Positions 55,840-64,000 of a stretch of 64,000 nt of DNA are shown one piece after another. The DNA comes from Bacilli bacterium (GTDB lineage Bacteria > Bacillota_I > Bacilli_A > RF39 > UBA660). Below the pieces are notes generated by a model. It saw only the letters and a list, made by a program, of their open reading frames with translations. It was not told the origin of the DNA and ran no database searches. Every line of letters starts with the position of its first letter. Positions within the stretch are counted from its first letter, which is position 1. Made by a program: the position numbers and the translations under genes. The stretch lies in the NCBI GenBank assembly GCA_017436345.1, contig JAFSDH010000005.1, forward strand, positions 154,999-218,998, written 5' to 3'.

Positions 55840-56439
55840 ACTTTTTATTACTACATAGCGATTAGGTTCTTCCCCTTCACTTTCAGTATATACAAATTTA
55901 TGATCAGTAAGAATATTATGTACAATTCTTCTTTCATATGAATTCATTGGATCTAATTTAGCATCTATCTTAGTCTTAGATACTTCTCTTGCTATTCTCT
56001 TTGCCAAACTTTCTAATCTTTTTTGTTGTTTTAATTTATATTCAGCTACATCTAAATTAAATTTAAAAGGCTTACCTACTTCATTTAATATCATTTGCTT
56101 AACAATTAAAGACAAAGCATCAATAGTTCTACCATTCTTTCCTATTAATATATTATTATTTTCACTATACAAAACTATATTTAATATATCATTTCTTTCT
56201 TTAACTTCTATTTTTACATCAATTCCCATTGCTTTAGTAATATTAACAATAGATTCTTTAATAAAAGCAACAATATCACTAGTCTTTACTACTTCTAAAA
56301 TTACTTTTTTACTTTTAAATAGTCCACCCTTTTGTTCTTTTTCATTAATAATTAAATCTTTTTCTAAAACTTTTAATTCTTCTAAAGCTAAAGATAAAGC
56401 TTCTTCTCTACTCTTTCCAATAAACTCATACTTTTCCAT
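55825..56439 (-). CDS. jag: KH-R3H RNA-binding protein Jag/KhpB
   Basis: A 204-residue protein: N-terminal Jag domain (YEFIGKSREEALSLALEEL), a KH domain (NNILIGKNGRTIDALSLIVKQM) and R3H (LDPMNSYERRIVHNIL). KhpB binds RNA with KhpA and influences cell elongation. Overlaps the end of yidC by 14 bases, the usual rnpA-yidC-jag order. Confidence 0.95.
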   Translation of the reverse strand: MEKYEFIGKSREEALSLALEELKVLEKDLIINEKEQKGGLFKSKKVILEVVKTSDIVAFIKESIVNITKAMGIDVKIEVKERNDILNIVLYSENNNILIGKNGRTIDALSLIVKQMILNEVGKPFKFNLDVAEYKLKQQKRLESLAKRIAREVSKTKIDAKLDPMNSYERRIVHNILTDHKFVYTESEGEEPNRYVVIKSKEDK

Positions 56440-57355
56440 TTACATCTTTTCTCCTTTTTACTAATAGATTTTGAGCAACAGTAAATAAATTACTTGTTAA
56501 CCAATATATATCTAATGCTGCAGTCATAAATAATGACATAACAATTATCATTATAACCATAGTTTTATTCATTGTTCTAGTTTGATCATTTTGAGCACTT
56601 GAAACATTTAATTTAAATGAGAAATAAGTAACTAATCCTAAAATAACAACAAGTAATAAATATTTATAATCTCCATTTTGGAAAGCGGTCCATGGTGTTG
56701 TTCCTAATTGGAAACCTAAAAATTTATCTTCAAAAATTGCTGGTACCCTATTAATTGCTTCTAAAAATGCTATAAATATTGGTAATTGTAAAAACGCATA
56801 AAGACATCCAGAAGCTGGTGAAATATTATATTTTTGATAAATCATTAACATTTCTTGATTCTTTTTTAATAAAGATTCTTGATCTTGTTTATTTTCATAT
56901 TTCTTTTCCAACTTGTCTAATTCTGGTTTCGCTTTTGCAAGTAATTCTGATTGCATTGCAGTCTTCTTAGTTATTGGAATAGCAACCATTCTAATTGCCA
57001 AACTAGTTAAAACTAAAGATAAACCATAATTTTTAACCAAATTACCAATTGTTAATATTAACCAAGCTAGAGGTTTAACAAAAACATTTGTCCATAAACC
57101 TTCATCCTTACCAGTATTAAATTCATAATTATCACAATCTGGTAATTTTTCAATTTTTACATCGTTCTTTTCATATATTTTAATTGTTTCTTTATCTGTT
57201 GGCTTACAAAGAATATTTTCTGTTATACTTTGCCCTGTAACAGGATTTTTTACAATATTTCCATCCTTATCTTCTAAACTTTTAGTACAACCAGTTGTTA
57301 ACAATACTACTAACATAACTATTGTTAATAGTTTCCACTTTTTATTGAATTTCAT
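56426..57355 (-). CDS. yidC: Membrane protein insertase YidC/SpoIIIJ
   Basis: A 309-residue lipoprotein insertase of the Gram-positive type. The signal ends in lipobox LTTGC (Cys near 23). Core helices start with GLSLVLTSLAIRMVAIPITKK; the conserved Arg sits in that groove. Remaining helices lie around 185-200, 225-245 and 265-285. The start at 57355 follows AAGGAG by 7 bases and overlaps the end of rnpA by 14. Confidence 0.95.
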   Translation of the reverse strand: MKFNKKWKLLTIVMLVVLLTTGCTKSLEDKDGNIVKNPVTGQSITENILCKPTDKETIKIYEKNDVKIEKLPDCDNYEFNTGKDEGLWTNVFVKPLAWLILTIGNLVKNYGLSLVLTSLAIRMVAIPITKKTAMQSELLAKAKPELDKLEKKYENKQDQESLLKKNQEMLMIYQKYNISPASGCLYAFLQLPIFIAFLEAINRVPAIFEDKFLGFQLGTTPWTAFQNGDYKYLLLVVILGLVTYFSFKLNVSSAQNDQTRTMNKTMVIMIIVMSLFMTAALDIYWLTSNLFTVAQNLLVKRRKDVNGKV

Positions 57356-57701
57356 TTTTATTCTCCTTATTACTTCTATTAATCTTATTAATAATATCTT
57401 CAAAAGCATTTTTTATATCTAAAAAAGCTCCTTCAACATAATTACTCCTAATTATTATAATATAATCCATTCCAATTTGATAGTTTTTTTTATAATTATC
57501 AATAATCATACGCATTTGTCTTTTAACTTTGTTCCTAATAACAGCATTACCTACTTTCTTTCCAACTGAAATACCAAAACGATAATGCTCTAAATCATTT
57601 TTCTTAATATAAATTATAAAATACTTACTTTTATAATATTTTCCTTTTTGAATAATATTAGTAAAATCAACGTGTTCTTTAACTATAAACTTTTTCTTCA
57701 T
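57342..57701 (-). CDS. rnpA: Ribonuclease P protein component
   Basis: A 119-residue basic protein with the signature RNKVKRQMR (RNR motif) near residue 60 and FGISVGKKVGNAVIRN. It assists the RNase P RNA in 5' maturation of tRNA. AGGTGTTTT sets the start at 57701; 10 further upstream codons are open. It begins 62 bases after rpmH, beyond a hairpin. Confidence 0.95.
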   Translation of the reverse strand: MKKKFIVKEHVDFTNIIQKGKYYKSKYFIIYIKKNDLEHYRFGISVGKKVGNAVIRNKVKRQMRMIIDNYKKNYQIGMDYIIIIRSNYVEGAFLDIKNAFEDIINKINRSNKENKNEIQ

Positions 57702-57730
57702 AAAACACCTCGTGAAACTATTATACAACA

Positions 57731-57765
57731 AAAAAACAAAAAAAAACTACTTTTCTAAGTAGTTT
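57731..57765 (-). terminator. Hairpin terminator or attenuator between rpmH and rnpA
   Basis: AAACTACT / AGTAGTTT with T-run on the minus strand, overlapping the rpmH stop. It would make L34 far more abundant than RnpA. Confidence 0.8.
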
Positions 57766-57886
57766 ATTTAACTAATTCTTTACGACCTTTTTTTCTACGA
57801 CTATTTAATACTTTTGATTTAATACGTGCAAAAAATCCATGTTTCTTAGCTCTTTTTCTATTATTTGGTTGATAAGTACGTTTCAT
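57764..57886 (-). CDS. rpmH: 50S ribosomal protein L34 (short form)
   Basis: A 40-codon gene reading [20 protein letters not shown]... and ending [11 protein letters not shown]. This is L34, but about four residues are missing after FARIKSK, where the usual protein has an NGRK-type loop. GGAGGTGG lies 6 bases before the ATG. Position next to oriC and rnpA is universal. Confidence 0.95.
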   Translation of the reverse strand: MKRTYQPNNRKRAKKHGFFARIKSKVLNSRRKKGRKELVK

Positions 57887-58223
57887 TTAATTCCACCTCC
57901 AAACTAAAATCTACATTATTATAATAATAAAAATATCATTTTGTCAACTAAAATATATTAACAATATAAATATAATAAGGATAGAATACATAATTAACAG
58001 TTTCCACACCATGTTGAAAACTAAAATTAAACTTGTTATAAAAAATTTGTGGAAAATGTGGAAAACTAAGTTTTTTTCATATATAATAAGGCATAAACGT
58101 GTGGAAAATTTTGTGGATTACTTGTTGAAAACTTTTTTTTACTTTTTTTTGTTTATTTTTTGCACAAATTAAGTTACAATAATTTTGAAATTTGAAACTT
58201 ATATCCGGGGGGAGAGTGGTAAT
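57887..58223. other. Chromosomal replication origin oriC, part upstream of dnaA
   Basis: A gene-free 337-base stretch. DnaA-box-like 9-mers lie at 58000-58008 (GTTTCCACA), 58012-58020 (TGTTGAAAA), 58048-58056 and 58057-58065 (two directly adjoining TGTGGAAAA), 58100-58108 (TGTGGAAAA), 58112-58120 (TGTGGATTA) and 58123-58131 (TGTTGAAAA). All but the first are in one orientation. Flanks are AT-only runs. It lies between rpmH (leftward) and dnaA (rightward), the standard Bacillota origin. Together with 59586-59735 it would form a bipartite oriC. The dnaA promoter is probably near TACAAT at 58175-58180. Confidence 0.93.
57918..57947 (-). promoter_or_regulatory. Sigma-A promoter of rpmH
   Basis: TTGACA (57942-57947), 18-base spacer, TATAAT (57918-57923) on the minus strand, 31 bases before the rpmH ATG. 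Confidence 0.8.
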
Positions 58224-59585
58224 ATGGATAAAGATCTTTTATGGTCTAATATTTTAGAGAAAATTAAATCAGAACTTAATTCATTAGCTTATCAAACCTG
58301 GTTTTCTGAAACAGAACTTTATAAATTAGATAATGGAATAGCTAAAATAATTGTTCCATATGCCATTCATAAACAACATATTATTAACAATTACAAGGAC
58401 TTATTAAGTAAATGCTTTTTAGAACTTGCTAATTCAAACTATGAATTAGAATTATTATTAAAGGAGGATATTGTTGAAGAAACACCTCCAATTATTGAAA
58501 CTTTTAAATCGGAAGAAACAAATGAAACATATCAAATAAGTAGTAATCTATTGCCTAAGTATACATTTGAAAACTTTGTAGTAGGGAACAGTAATAGATT
58601 TGCACATGCTGCAGCATTAGCCGTTGCAGAAGACCCTGGACGCATATATAATCCATTATTTATATATGGTAATAGTGGGTTAGGGAAAACACACTTAATG
58701 CATGCTATAGGTAACTATATTGTAAGAAATAGTACTAAAAAAGTTTTATATATAACAAGTGAACAATTTGTAAATGACTTTGTATCAATGAATCGAAAAG
58801 ACGATTCAGGTACAAATTTCAACTATGTTGAATTTTTTAAACAAAAATATCGTAATATTGATGTATTAATCATTGATGATATTCAATATTTAGGTGGAGC
58901 AACAGAAACACAAAAAGAATTTTTCCACACATTTAACACACTATATGAAGGAAATAAACAAATAATTATATCTTCAGACTCATCTCCCGATGATTTAAAA
59001 AAATTAGAAGATCGTTTAAGAACAAGGTTTGGATGGGGATTAGCTGTTGATATATTTCCACCTGATTTAGAATTAAGAGCAGAAATAATAAAGAAAAAAA
59101 TCATTGTTGAAGATATATCAAAACCAATTCCAGAAGAAGTAATTGACTATATGGCTGCAACTATTAGTGGAAATATTAGAAATCTTGAAGGAGCCTTAAC
59201 CAGATTAGTTGCTTATTCTGCAACGTGGGGTAGTGATATAACACTTCCATTAGCTCAAGAAGCTTTAAAAGACTATGTAAATAAAGGTTTAATAAGTGAA
59301 AAAAACGATGTAGCAAAAATCCAAAAAGTCGTTGCTGATTACTTCCAGATATCTATAGATGACTTACGTGGTAAAAAAAGAAGTTCAAATATATCGTTTC
59401 CACGACAAATAGCCATGTATTTATGTAGAAAACTAACCGATGAATCCTTTCCTAAAATAGGAATAGAATTTGGTGGAAAAGACCATACAACGGTAATGCA
59501 CTCATGTGATAAGATAGAAAAAGAGATAAAAAATAATAAAGAACTCGCAAAAACTATTGATAAATTACAAAAAGAAATACATTAG
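58224..59585 (+). CDS. dnaA: Chromosomal replication initiator protein DnaA
   Basis: A 453-residue initiator: domain I (LLWSNILEKIKSELNSLAYQTWF), AAA+ domain with Walker A GNSGLGKTHL near 160 and Walker B LIIDDIQYLGG, and the domain IV DNA-binding signature KDHTTVMHSCDKI near 425. It melts oriC. The start at 58224 follows GGGGGGAG by 9 bases; an open frame extends 13 codons upstream without similarity. Confidence 0.98.
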   Translation: MDKDLLWSNILEKIKSELNSLAYQTWFSETELYKLDNGIAKIIVPYAIHKQHIINNYKDLLSKCFLELANSNYELELLLKEDIVEETPPIIETFKSEETNETYQISSNLLPKYTFENFVVGNSNRFAHAAALAVAEDPGRIYNPLFIYGNSGLGKTHLMHAIGNYIVRNSTKKVLYITSEQFVNDFVSMNRKDDSGTNFNYVEFFKQKYRNIDVLIIDDIQYLGGATETQKEFFHTFNTLYEGNKQIIISSDSSPDDLKKLEDRLRTRFGWGLAVDIFPPDLELRAEIIKKKIIVEDISKPIPEEVIDYMAATISGNIRNLEGALTRLVAYSATWGSDITLPLAQEALKDYVNKGLISEKNDVAKIQKVVADYFQISIDDLRGKKRSSNISFPRQIAMYLCRKLTDESFPKIGIEFGGKDHTTVMHSCDKIEKEIKNNKELAKTIDKLQKEIH

Positions 59586-59735
59586 CTGTGAATAATATAT
59601 AATTTTCCACAAGTTTTCAACAAGAAAAAAATCAAAAATTTATTGAAAAATAAGGAAAAAAGAGACTTTTCAACAGTTTCAACTGTAATAATAACAAAAA
59701 GATTATAAATAATAAGAAGAAAGAAGGAATTAAAA
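59586..59735. other. oriC part between dnaA and dnaN
   Basis: 150 bases with DnaA boxes at 59587-59595 (perfect TTATTCACA on the minus strand), 59603-59611 (TTTTCCACA), 59614-59622 and 59667-59675 (TTTTCAACA), a perfect ACAGTT-TC-AACTGT palindrome at 59674-59687 and then TAATAATAA followed by an AT-rich stretch. In Bacillus the unwinding element lies in this interval, downstream of boxes, so this is the likely melting site. Confidence 0.8.
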
Positions 59736-60860
59736 ATGAAATTAACTATTAAAAAAGATTTATTATTAGAAAATTTAAATAAAGTATCTAAAGCTATTTC
59801 AACAAAAAATTTAATACCTATACTTGCTGGTATAAAATTTGAATTAAAAGAAGAAGGACTAACATTAACAGCATCTGATAATGATATTACAATTCAAACA
59901 TTTATACCTGTTAATAATGAAGAAATGACTATAGAAAAAGAAGGTATTATTATTATTCAAGGTAAATATATATTAGATATAGTAAGAAAATTGCCAGATG
60001 AATTTATTAATATTGAAGTTATAGATGATTTAAAAATACTTATATCAACACAAAATAGTGAATTTAATTTAAATGGTATTAGTCAAAATGAATATCCTAA
60101 AATTAATTTAGAATTAAAAGAAAACTTTGTATTAATTAATAATAGAGTATTTAAAAATATTATTAATCAAACTTCATTTGCAACATCTAATGATGAATCT
60201 AGACAAATTCTTACAGGTATTAATTTTAAAATAAATGGTAATATCATGGAATGTAATGCTACTGACTCTTATCGTTTAGCTAGAAAAGTTATTACATTAT
60301 CAACAGCATCTGAGGAAAATTATAATGTTGTAATTCCTAGTAAAAATGTTATTGAATTTTCTAGAATTTTAAATGATAACGACAATGATATAGAAGTACA
60401 TATTTTTAATAATAAAATACTATTTAAATATGATAATATTGTATTCCAATCTAGATTAATTAGTGGAAGTTATCCAAATACTTCAAATTTATTCCCAAAT
60501 GAATCTATTTTAAAAGTAACTGTTGATTTAAATGATTTATATAATGTTATAGATAGAGCAAGTATTTTAACTTCTGATAAAGAAAAGAATATTGTTACAC
60601 TTGAAACTGTAGATAATACATTGTATATGCGTTCATCATCAGCAGAAATTGGTAGAGTAGAAGAAAAAATGGCAATAAGTAAAGATAATGATGAAAACAT
60701 AAAGATATCTTTTAGTGCTAGATATATGATGGAAGCTTTAAAATCATTTACTGGATCAACAGTAGAATTAAGCTTTGTAGGTGAAGTTAAACCAATTATT
60801 ATCAAGGATAAAGATGATGAAGAATTAACTCAATTAGTTTTACCAATAAGAACTTATTAA
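59736..60860 (+). CDS. dnaN: DNA polymerase III beta sliding clamp
   Basis: A 374-residue clamp with three repeated domains; MKLTIKKDLLLENLNKVSKAIS at the start, TDSYRLARK in the middle and LVLPIRTY at the C-terminus are diagnostic. It ties the polymerase to DNA. GAAGGAATT precedes the ATG. It ends in its own terminator, so recF is not simply cotranscribed. Confidence 0.97.
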   Translation: MKLTIKKDLLLENLNKVSKAISTKNLIPILAGIKFELKEEGLTLTASDNDITIQTFIPVNNEEMTIEKEGIIIIQGKYILDIVRKLPDEFINIEVIDDLKILISTQNSEFNLNGISQNEYPKINLELKENFVLINNRVFKNIINQTSFATSNDESRQILTGINFKINGNIMECNATDSYRLARKVITLSTASEENYNVVIPSKNVIEFSRILNDNDNDIEVHIFNNKILFKYDNIVFQSRLISGSYPNTSNLFPNESILKVTVDLNDLYNVIDRASILTSDKEKNIVTLETVDNTLYMRSSSAEIGRVEEKMAISKDNDENIKISFSARYMMEALKSFTGSTVELSFVGEVKPIIIKDKDDEELTQLVLPIRTY

Positions 60861-60904
60861 AAAAATAGATATTTTTCGACAAAATAGGAAATTATTTGAC
60901 AAAA

Positions 60905-60937
60905 AGTTATGATATATATTAATCATAACTTTTTTTG
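60905..60937 (+). terminator. Intrinsic terminator after dnaN
   Basis: AGTTATGAT / ATCATAACT with a T-run. Confidence 0.85.
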
Positions 60938-60955
60938 TTATAAAGGGGGAAAAAA

Positions 60956-61408
60956 ATGAAAGAATATGAAATTAATGAAGACACAATGGCAATAATACCA
61001 ATAAATTATTATCAAACTTTAGTAAAAGAAATGGATAATGAGTATATTATTGATAAAAGGGCTTATGAAGTAATGGAAGATAGCTGTGAATATTATGGAA
61101 GTACTTATAAAGGGCGATTAGCAGCCGCAAAAAAAATGTTAAATAGTTCTTATAAAATTCCTATTATTATAGAAGAAAGTGAAAATATTATCTTTTTTCC
61201 TAGTAAATCCAGTCTTTTAGAGGACTGTTGTTGGATTAATTATAATTTTATTAAGAAATATGAAAAGTTTGAAAATAGGGTTAAAATAACGTTTAAAAAT
61301 AATGAAGAAATAGAGGTAGATATGTCAAAATTATCATTAGAGAATCAAATATCTAGATCTTCGATGTTGGAATTAATATCAAGAAAGAGAAAAATAAATA
61401 AAAAATAA
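60956..61408 (+). CDS. ComK-like competence transcription factor
   Basis: A 150-residue protein that aligns by eye with Bacillus ComK along most of its length. Examples are YEINEDTMAIIP (ComK YEVNGATIAVLP), EDSCEYYGSTYKGR (DRSCRFFGSSYAGR), YKIPIIIEESENIIFFPSKSS (HKPPIMVDPSNQIFLFPT) and SLENQISRSSML (SFENQVYRTAWL). It lacks the last 40 or so residues of ComK. ComK activates DNA uptake genes. AAAGGGGGAAAAAA precedes the ATG. It is a separate unit with its own terminator between dnaN and recF. Whether it acts on competence here is unknown; no com genes are in the window. Confidence 0.85.
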   Translation: MKEYEINEDTMAIIPINYYQTLVKEMDNEYIIDKRAYEVMEDSCEYYGSTYKGRLAAAKKMLNSSYKIPIIIEESENIIFFPSKSSLLEDCCWINYNFIKKYEKFENRVKITFKNNEEIEVDMSKLSLENQISRSSMLELISRKRKINKK

Positions 61409-61432
61409 TCCACAACAATAGTGGATTTTTTT
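61407..61432 (+). terminator. Intrinsic terminator after the ComK-like gene
   Basis: AATCCAC / GTGGATT with a T-run, starting right at the stop codon. Confidence 0.85.
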
Positions 61433-61472
61433 ATTAAATACCCTTCTTATAAACATTTTGTTAAAAAGAGTA

Positions 61473-61501
61473 TTGATTATTTTAGTACTTTGTATTAAAA
61501 T
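61473..61501 (+). promoter_or_regulatory. Sigma-A promoter of the 146-residue gene
   Basis: TTGATT (61473-61478), 17-base spacer, TAAAAT (61496-61501), about 50 bases before the ATG. Confidence 0.6.
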
Positions 61502-61551
61502 GTAACTATGTAGTGGTTATAAATATTTAATAAAAAGGAGAGTGTAATTTT

Positions 61552-61992
61552 ATGAAAATATGGGAATGGAATGAAAATGAACATTTTTTAGTAACATTAT
61601 CAGAAGATCAAGCATGTGAAAGAATAAAAAAATATTATAAAAATGAAGGTTTTGAAGGAGAAATAAGATTTAGAAAGTATATATATTCAGTCCCTGATGG
61701 ATTTGGATATACTGATGAATTTGGTAGTATGAAAATTCAATTTATAGATAAAATTAAAATTTTAAATCAAGAACAAGAAAGAATCAAAGAAGTTTCGATA
61801 AATGATATAGATTTTAATAGCATATTTTCACCTTTATTTGAAAATTCAGAATGTGAAATTATATCAGATGGTATATATAAACCATATTTTAAATTTAGAG
61901 TAGTTGATCTTAATAATAAAATAGTAAGTTGTGAAGGATTAAATTTGTATGTAGCAAAAAAAAAGAACGAAAAAGTATTAAAAAAGTCTTAA
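61552..61992 (+). CDS. Hypothetical protein
   Basis: A 146-residue, soluble protein with no signal peptide or membrane helix. I do not recognise it. It contains SEDQACERIKKYYKNEGFEG, an aromatic-rich middle (YSVPDGFGYTDEFG) and a basic end. It has its own promoter, AAAAAGGAG site and terminator, so it is a real, separately controlled gene. Nothing here ties it to replication; it occupies the place where many Bacillota have the small S4-domain gene yaaA. Confidence 0.65.
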   Translation: MKIWEWNENEHFLVTLSEDQACERIKKYYKNEGFEGEIRFRKYIYSVPDGFGYTDEFGSMKIQFIDKIKILNQEQERIKEVSINDIDFNSIFSPLFENSECEIISDGIYKPYFKFRVVDLNNKIVSCEGLNLYVAKKKNEKVLKKS

Positions 61993-62010
61993 TTATAGTC
62001 TAAAAAATTA

Positions 62011-62046
62011 AAATTATCCCCAAATAAAGTGGATAATTTTTTTTAT
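62011..62046 (+). terminator. Intrinsic terminator after the 146-residue gene
   Basis: AATTATCC / GGATAATT with a long T-run. Confidence 0.85.
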
Positions 62047-62107
62047 TAAAAAAAAACACAAAAAATCTTTAAAAAATTCTATTTTTCTTTAAAAAAAGCC
62101 CAAAAAA

Positions 62108-62116
62108 TGATATAAT
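62108..62116 (+). promoter_or_regulatory. Extended -10 promoter for recF-gyrB
   Basis: TGATATAAT, about 45 bases before the upstream mini-frame at 62162 and 70 before recF. Confidence 0.5.
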
Positions 62117-62161
62117 ATTAATGTATGTAGAGGACTAGTAGTTTAGGGTTAAGGTGAGAAT

Positions 62162-62182
62162 ATGAGCGTTTTTGATACTTAA
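62162..62182 (+). CDS. Six-codon upstream reading frame before recF
   Basis: ATG AGC GTT TTT GAT ACT TAA (MSVFDT), preceded by a good AAGGTGAGAAT site. Its stop ends 2 bases before the TTG start of recF. It may couple translation into recF, which has no ribosome site of its own. It could also be incidental. Confidence 0.4.
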   Translation: MSVFDT

Positions 62183-62184
62183 AA

Positions 62185-63318
62185 TTGATTTTAAGGAAAT
62201 TAAAACTTGTAAATTTTAGAAATTATAAGTCATTTAATATAAATTTTCAAAAAAATATAAATATTATAGTAGGAGATAACGCTCAAGGTAAGACAAATAT
62301 CCTTGAAAGTATATATACTTTAGCACTAACAAAATCTTATAGAACAACTAATGATTCTAACTTGATAAGACTTAATCAAGAAAAGTTTATTATTACAGGT
62401 GAAACTAAAGATGAAAAAATCTTTAAAAAATTATCACTTGAGCTATATAAAGGAAATAAAATAGCAAAAATTAATGATAATGTTATAAATAAAATTTCTA
62501 ATTATGTTGGAAATTTATATGTAATATTATCTTCTCCTGATGATTTACAAATGATAAAAGGATCACCTTCAGAAAGAAGAAATTTTTTAAATATAGAAAT
62601 AAGTCAACTATCTAGTAATTACATAAAAAAATATAATGAATTTAATAAAATCTTAAAAATGCGTAATGATTATCTAAAATTATTATTTACTAATAGTCTA
62701 TGTGATGTTAATTATCTTGATATATTAACTAATAATTTAATTGATAGAGAAGTAGAAATATATATTGAAAGAAATAATTTTATAGAAAAAATTAATGAAA
62801 ATATTACGAATATATATAAAGATATTACAGGTATTAATAATTTAAAAATTATTTATGAAACAAATATTGAAATTGAAAAATTTGATAAAGATCATATCAA
62901 GAAAGTATTAGAAAATAAATATAAAAAAAATCAACAACGTGAAATTGCTATGGGAATGACATTATATGGTCCACATCGTGATGATTTTACATTTGAAATT
63001 GATAATAATGATATAAAAATATTTGGATCACAAGGACAACAAAAATTAGCATTTATTGCACTTAAATTTTCTGAAATACCAATATTTGAGGAAATAACAA
63101 ATACAAAACCAATAATATTATTAGATGATATATTTAGTGAATTAGATAAAAAAAAGAAAAATAAATTAATTCAATATATAGATAAAGATTATCAAGTAAT
63201 TATAACCTCTAATGATACAAAAGATATAAGTAAAAAAATCTTAAAAGATGCTAATATCTTAAAAATACATGATGGAAAAATAGTAGAAAAAGGTGGAGAG
63301 AACAATGGAAGAAAATAA
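62185..63318 (+). CDS. recF: DNA replication and repair protein RecF
   Basis: A 377-residue SMC-like ATPase: Walker [16 protein letters not shown] near residue 31, the signature region [15 protein letters not shown], and Walker [12 protein letters not shown]. It loads RecA at gaps. Translation seems to start at TTG ([13 protein letters not shown] matches the family start); an in-frame TGA lies just upstream and no ATG is available. The end overlaps the gyrB start by 15 bases. Confidence 0.95.
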   Translation: MILRKLKLVNFRNYKSFNINFQKNINIIVGDNAQGKTNILESIYTLALTKSYRTTNDSNLIRLNQEKFIITGETKDEKIFKKLSLELYKGNKIAKINDNVINKISNYVGNLYVILSSPDDLQMIKGSPSERRNFLNIEISQLSSNYIKKYNEFNKILKMRNDYLKLLFTNSLCDVNYLDILTNNLIDREVEIYIERNNFIEKINENITNIYKDITGINNLKIIYETNIEIEKFDKDHIKKVLENKYKKNQQREIAMGMTLYGPHRDDFTFEIDNNDIKIFGSQGQQKLAFIALKFSEIPIFEEITNTKPIILLDDIFSELDKKKKNKLIQYIDKDYQVIITSNDTKDISKKILKDANILKIHDGKIVEKGGENNGRK

Positions 63319-64000
63319 GAATAATGTTTATGATTCATCGTCAATACAAGTATTAGAAGGACTTGAAGCTGTAAGAAAAAGACCAGGAATGTACATTGGT
63401 ACAACTAGTGAAAGAGGTCTTCACCATTTAGTATGGGAAATTGTTGATAACTCAATAGATGAAGCTTTGGCCGGATATGCTAACTGTATTGATGTAATTG
63501 TAGGAAAAGAAAATACTATAACTGTTGTTGATAATGGACGTGGAGTTCCTGTTGGAATTCATGAAAAGACAGGTAAATCAACAGTAGAAACAATTTATAC
63601 AGTACTTCATGCTGGTGGAAAATTTGGTGGAGGCGGATACAAAGTATCTGGTGGATTACATGGTGTTGGTGCCAGTGTAGTTAATGCCTTAAGTGAATGG
63701 TTAGAAGTAAAAGTATATAAAGAAGGAAAAGTACATTATCAAAAATTTGCTAATGGAGGACATCCAGTAGAAGATTTAAAAGTAATTGATGAATGTCCAA
63801 TTGAAAGAACAGGTACAACTGTTACATTTAAACCAGATAAAGAAATATTTACTGAAACAACAGTATTTAACTATGAAACATTAAAAAATAGATTAAGAGA
63901 GCTTGCTTTTTTAAATAAAGGGTTGCAAATTACTTTAACAGATGAAAGAGAAGTAGATAAAAAAGATTCATTCTATTATGAAGGTGGTATTGTTGAATAT
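63304..64000 (+). CDS. gyrB: DNA gyrase subunit B, N-terminal part (cut by window edge)
   Basis: The first 232 codons are visible: [14 protein letters not shown], the Bergerat ATP site ([22 protein letters not shown]) and [21 protein letters not shown]. The ATG lies inside the end of recF, and GGTGGAGAG is its ribosome site. Gyrase introduces negative supercoils. The rest runs off the window. Confidence 0.97.

Noticed and set aside
57695..57725. parS site (GTTTCACG half-match near the rnpA start)
   Set aside because: Only one half matches; the second half of the palindrome is absent. I saw no full parS in the window but could not scan it by computer.

Overview
The window spans a chromosomal replication origin of a low-GC Gram-positive bacterium. 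dnaA (58224) is read rightward with dnaN, recF and gyrB behind it, and rpmH-rnpA-yidC-jag-mnmE-mnmG-rsmG-noc-parA-parB run leftward on the other side, which is the classic Bacillota oriC layout. The DNA is very AT-rich. UGA is a genuine stop: prfB (release factor 2) is present and carries the programmed UGA frameshift, and several genes end in TGA. The organism therefore uses the standard bacterial code and is not a code-4 Mollicute. It has a cell wall (FtsEX with an M23 hydrolase, DivIC, Lgt, an NlpC/P60 surface protein). My best guess is an uncultured, gut-type, reduced Bacilli lineage of the RF39/Erysipelotrichia sort; that is inference, not a measurement.

Layout. 1-6150 (minus): uvrB, a radical-SAM gene, uvrA, a yvlD-like gene and the start of lgt. 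6264-13034: a 1778-residue repeat-rich surface protein and a lipoprotein. 13206-17078: three plus-strand genes (DUF3137, lemA, DUF1846) surrounding a leftward transcription unit headed by a manganese (yybP-ykoY) riboswitch. 17087-26140: accessory genes, including a putative ADP-ribosyltransferase, a hybrid histidine kinase with HPt domain, an AMP-forming acyl ligase, a methyltransferase, a lipase-like hydrolase, a GNAT acetyltransferase and two related membrane proteins. 26213-29007: ftsE-ftsX-M23 hydrolase. 29074-34037: two YitT proteins, prfB and a ClpC-like ATPase whose second ATPase domain has decayed. 34124-47557: a YfcC-type transporter, lysS, an RDD protein, dusB, ftsH, tilS, divIC, rpsR-ssb-rpsF, a coiled-coil protein, ychF, an AbgT-type transporter and DUF951. 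47547-57886: mscS and the par/mnm/rnpA/rpmH block. 57887-58223: the origin with a cluster of DnaA boxes. 58224-64000: dnaA, dnaN, a ComK-like regulator, an unknown gene, recF and the start of gyrB.

Almost every gene is co-oriented with replication away from oriC; only 13206-14646 and 15615-17078 point against it. Transcription units are short and compact, usually end in hairpin-plus-T terminators that often overlap the stop codon, and often start from extended -10 promoters (TGnTATAAT).

The most unusual items are the manganese riboswitch in front of an unrecognised 183-residue protein, the ComK homologue between dnaN and recF, the ClpC-like protein with a dead second ATPase domain, FtsH with a Rho_N/SAP-like tail, a Noc/ParB-like protein carrying about ten SLFG-type repeats, a surface protein with one intact and one decayed NlpC/P60 domain, and an R-S-QxE ADP-ribosyltransferase. 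No tRNA, rRNA, CRISPR array, insertion sequence or prophage was seen.
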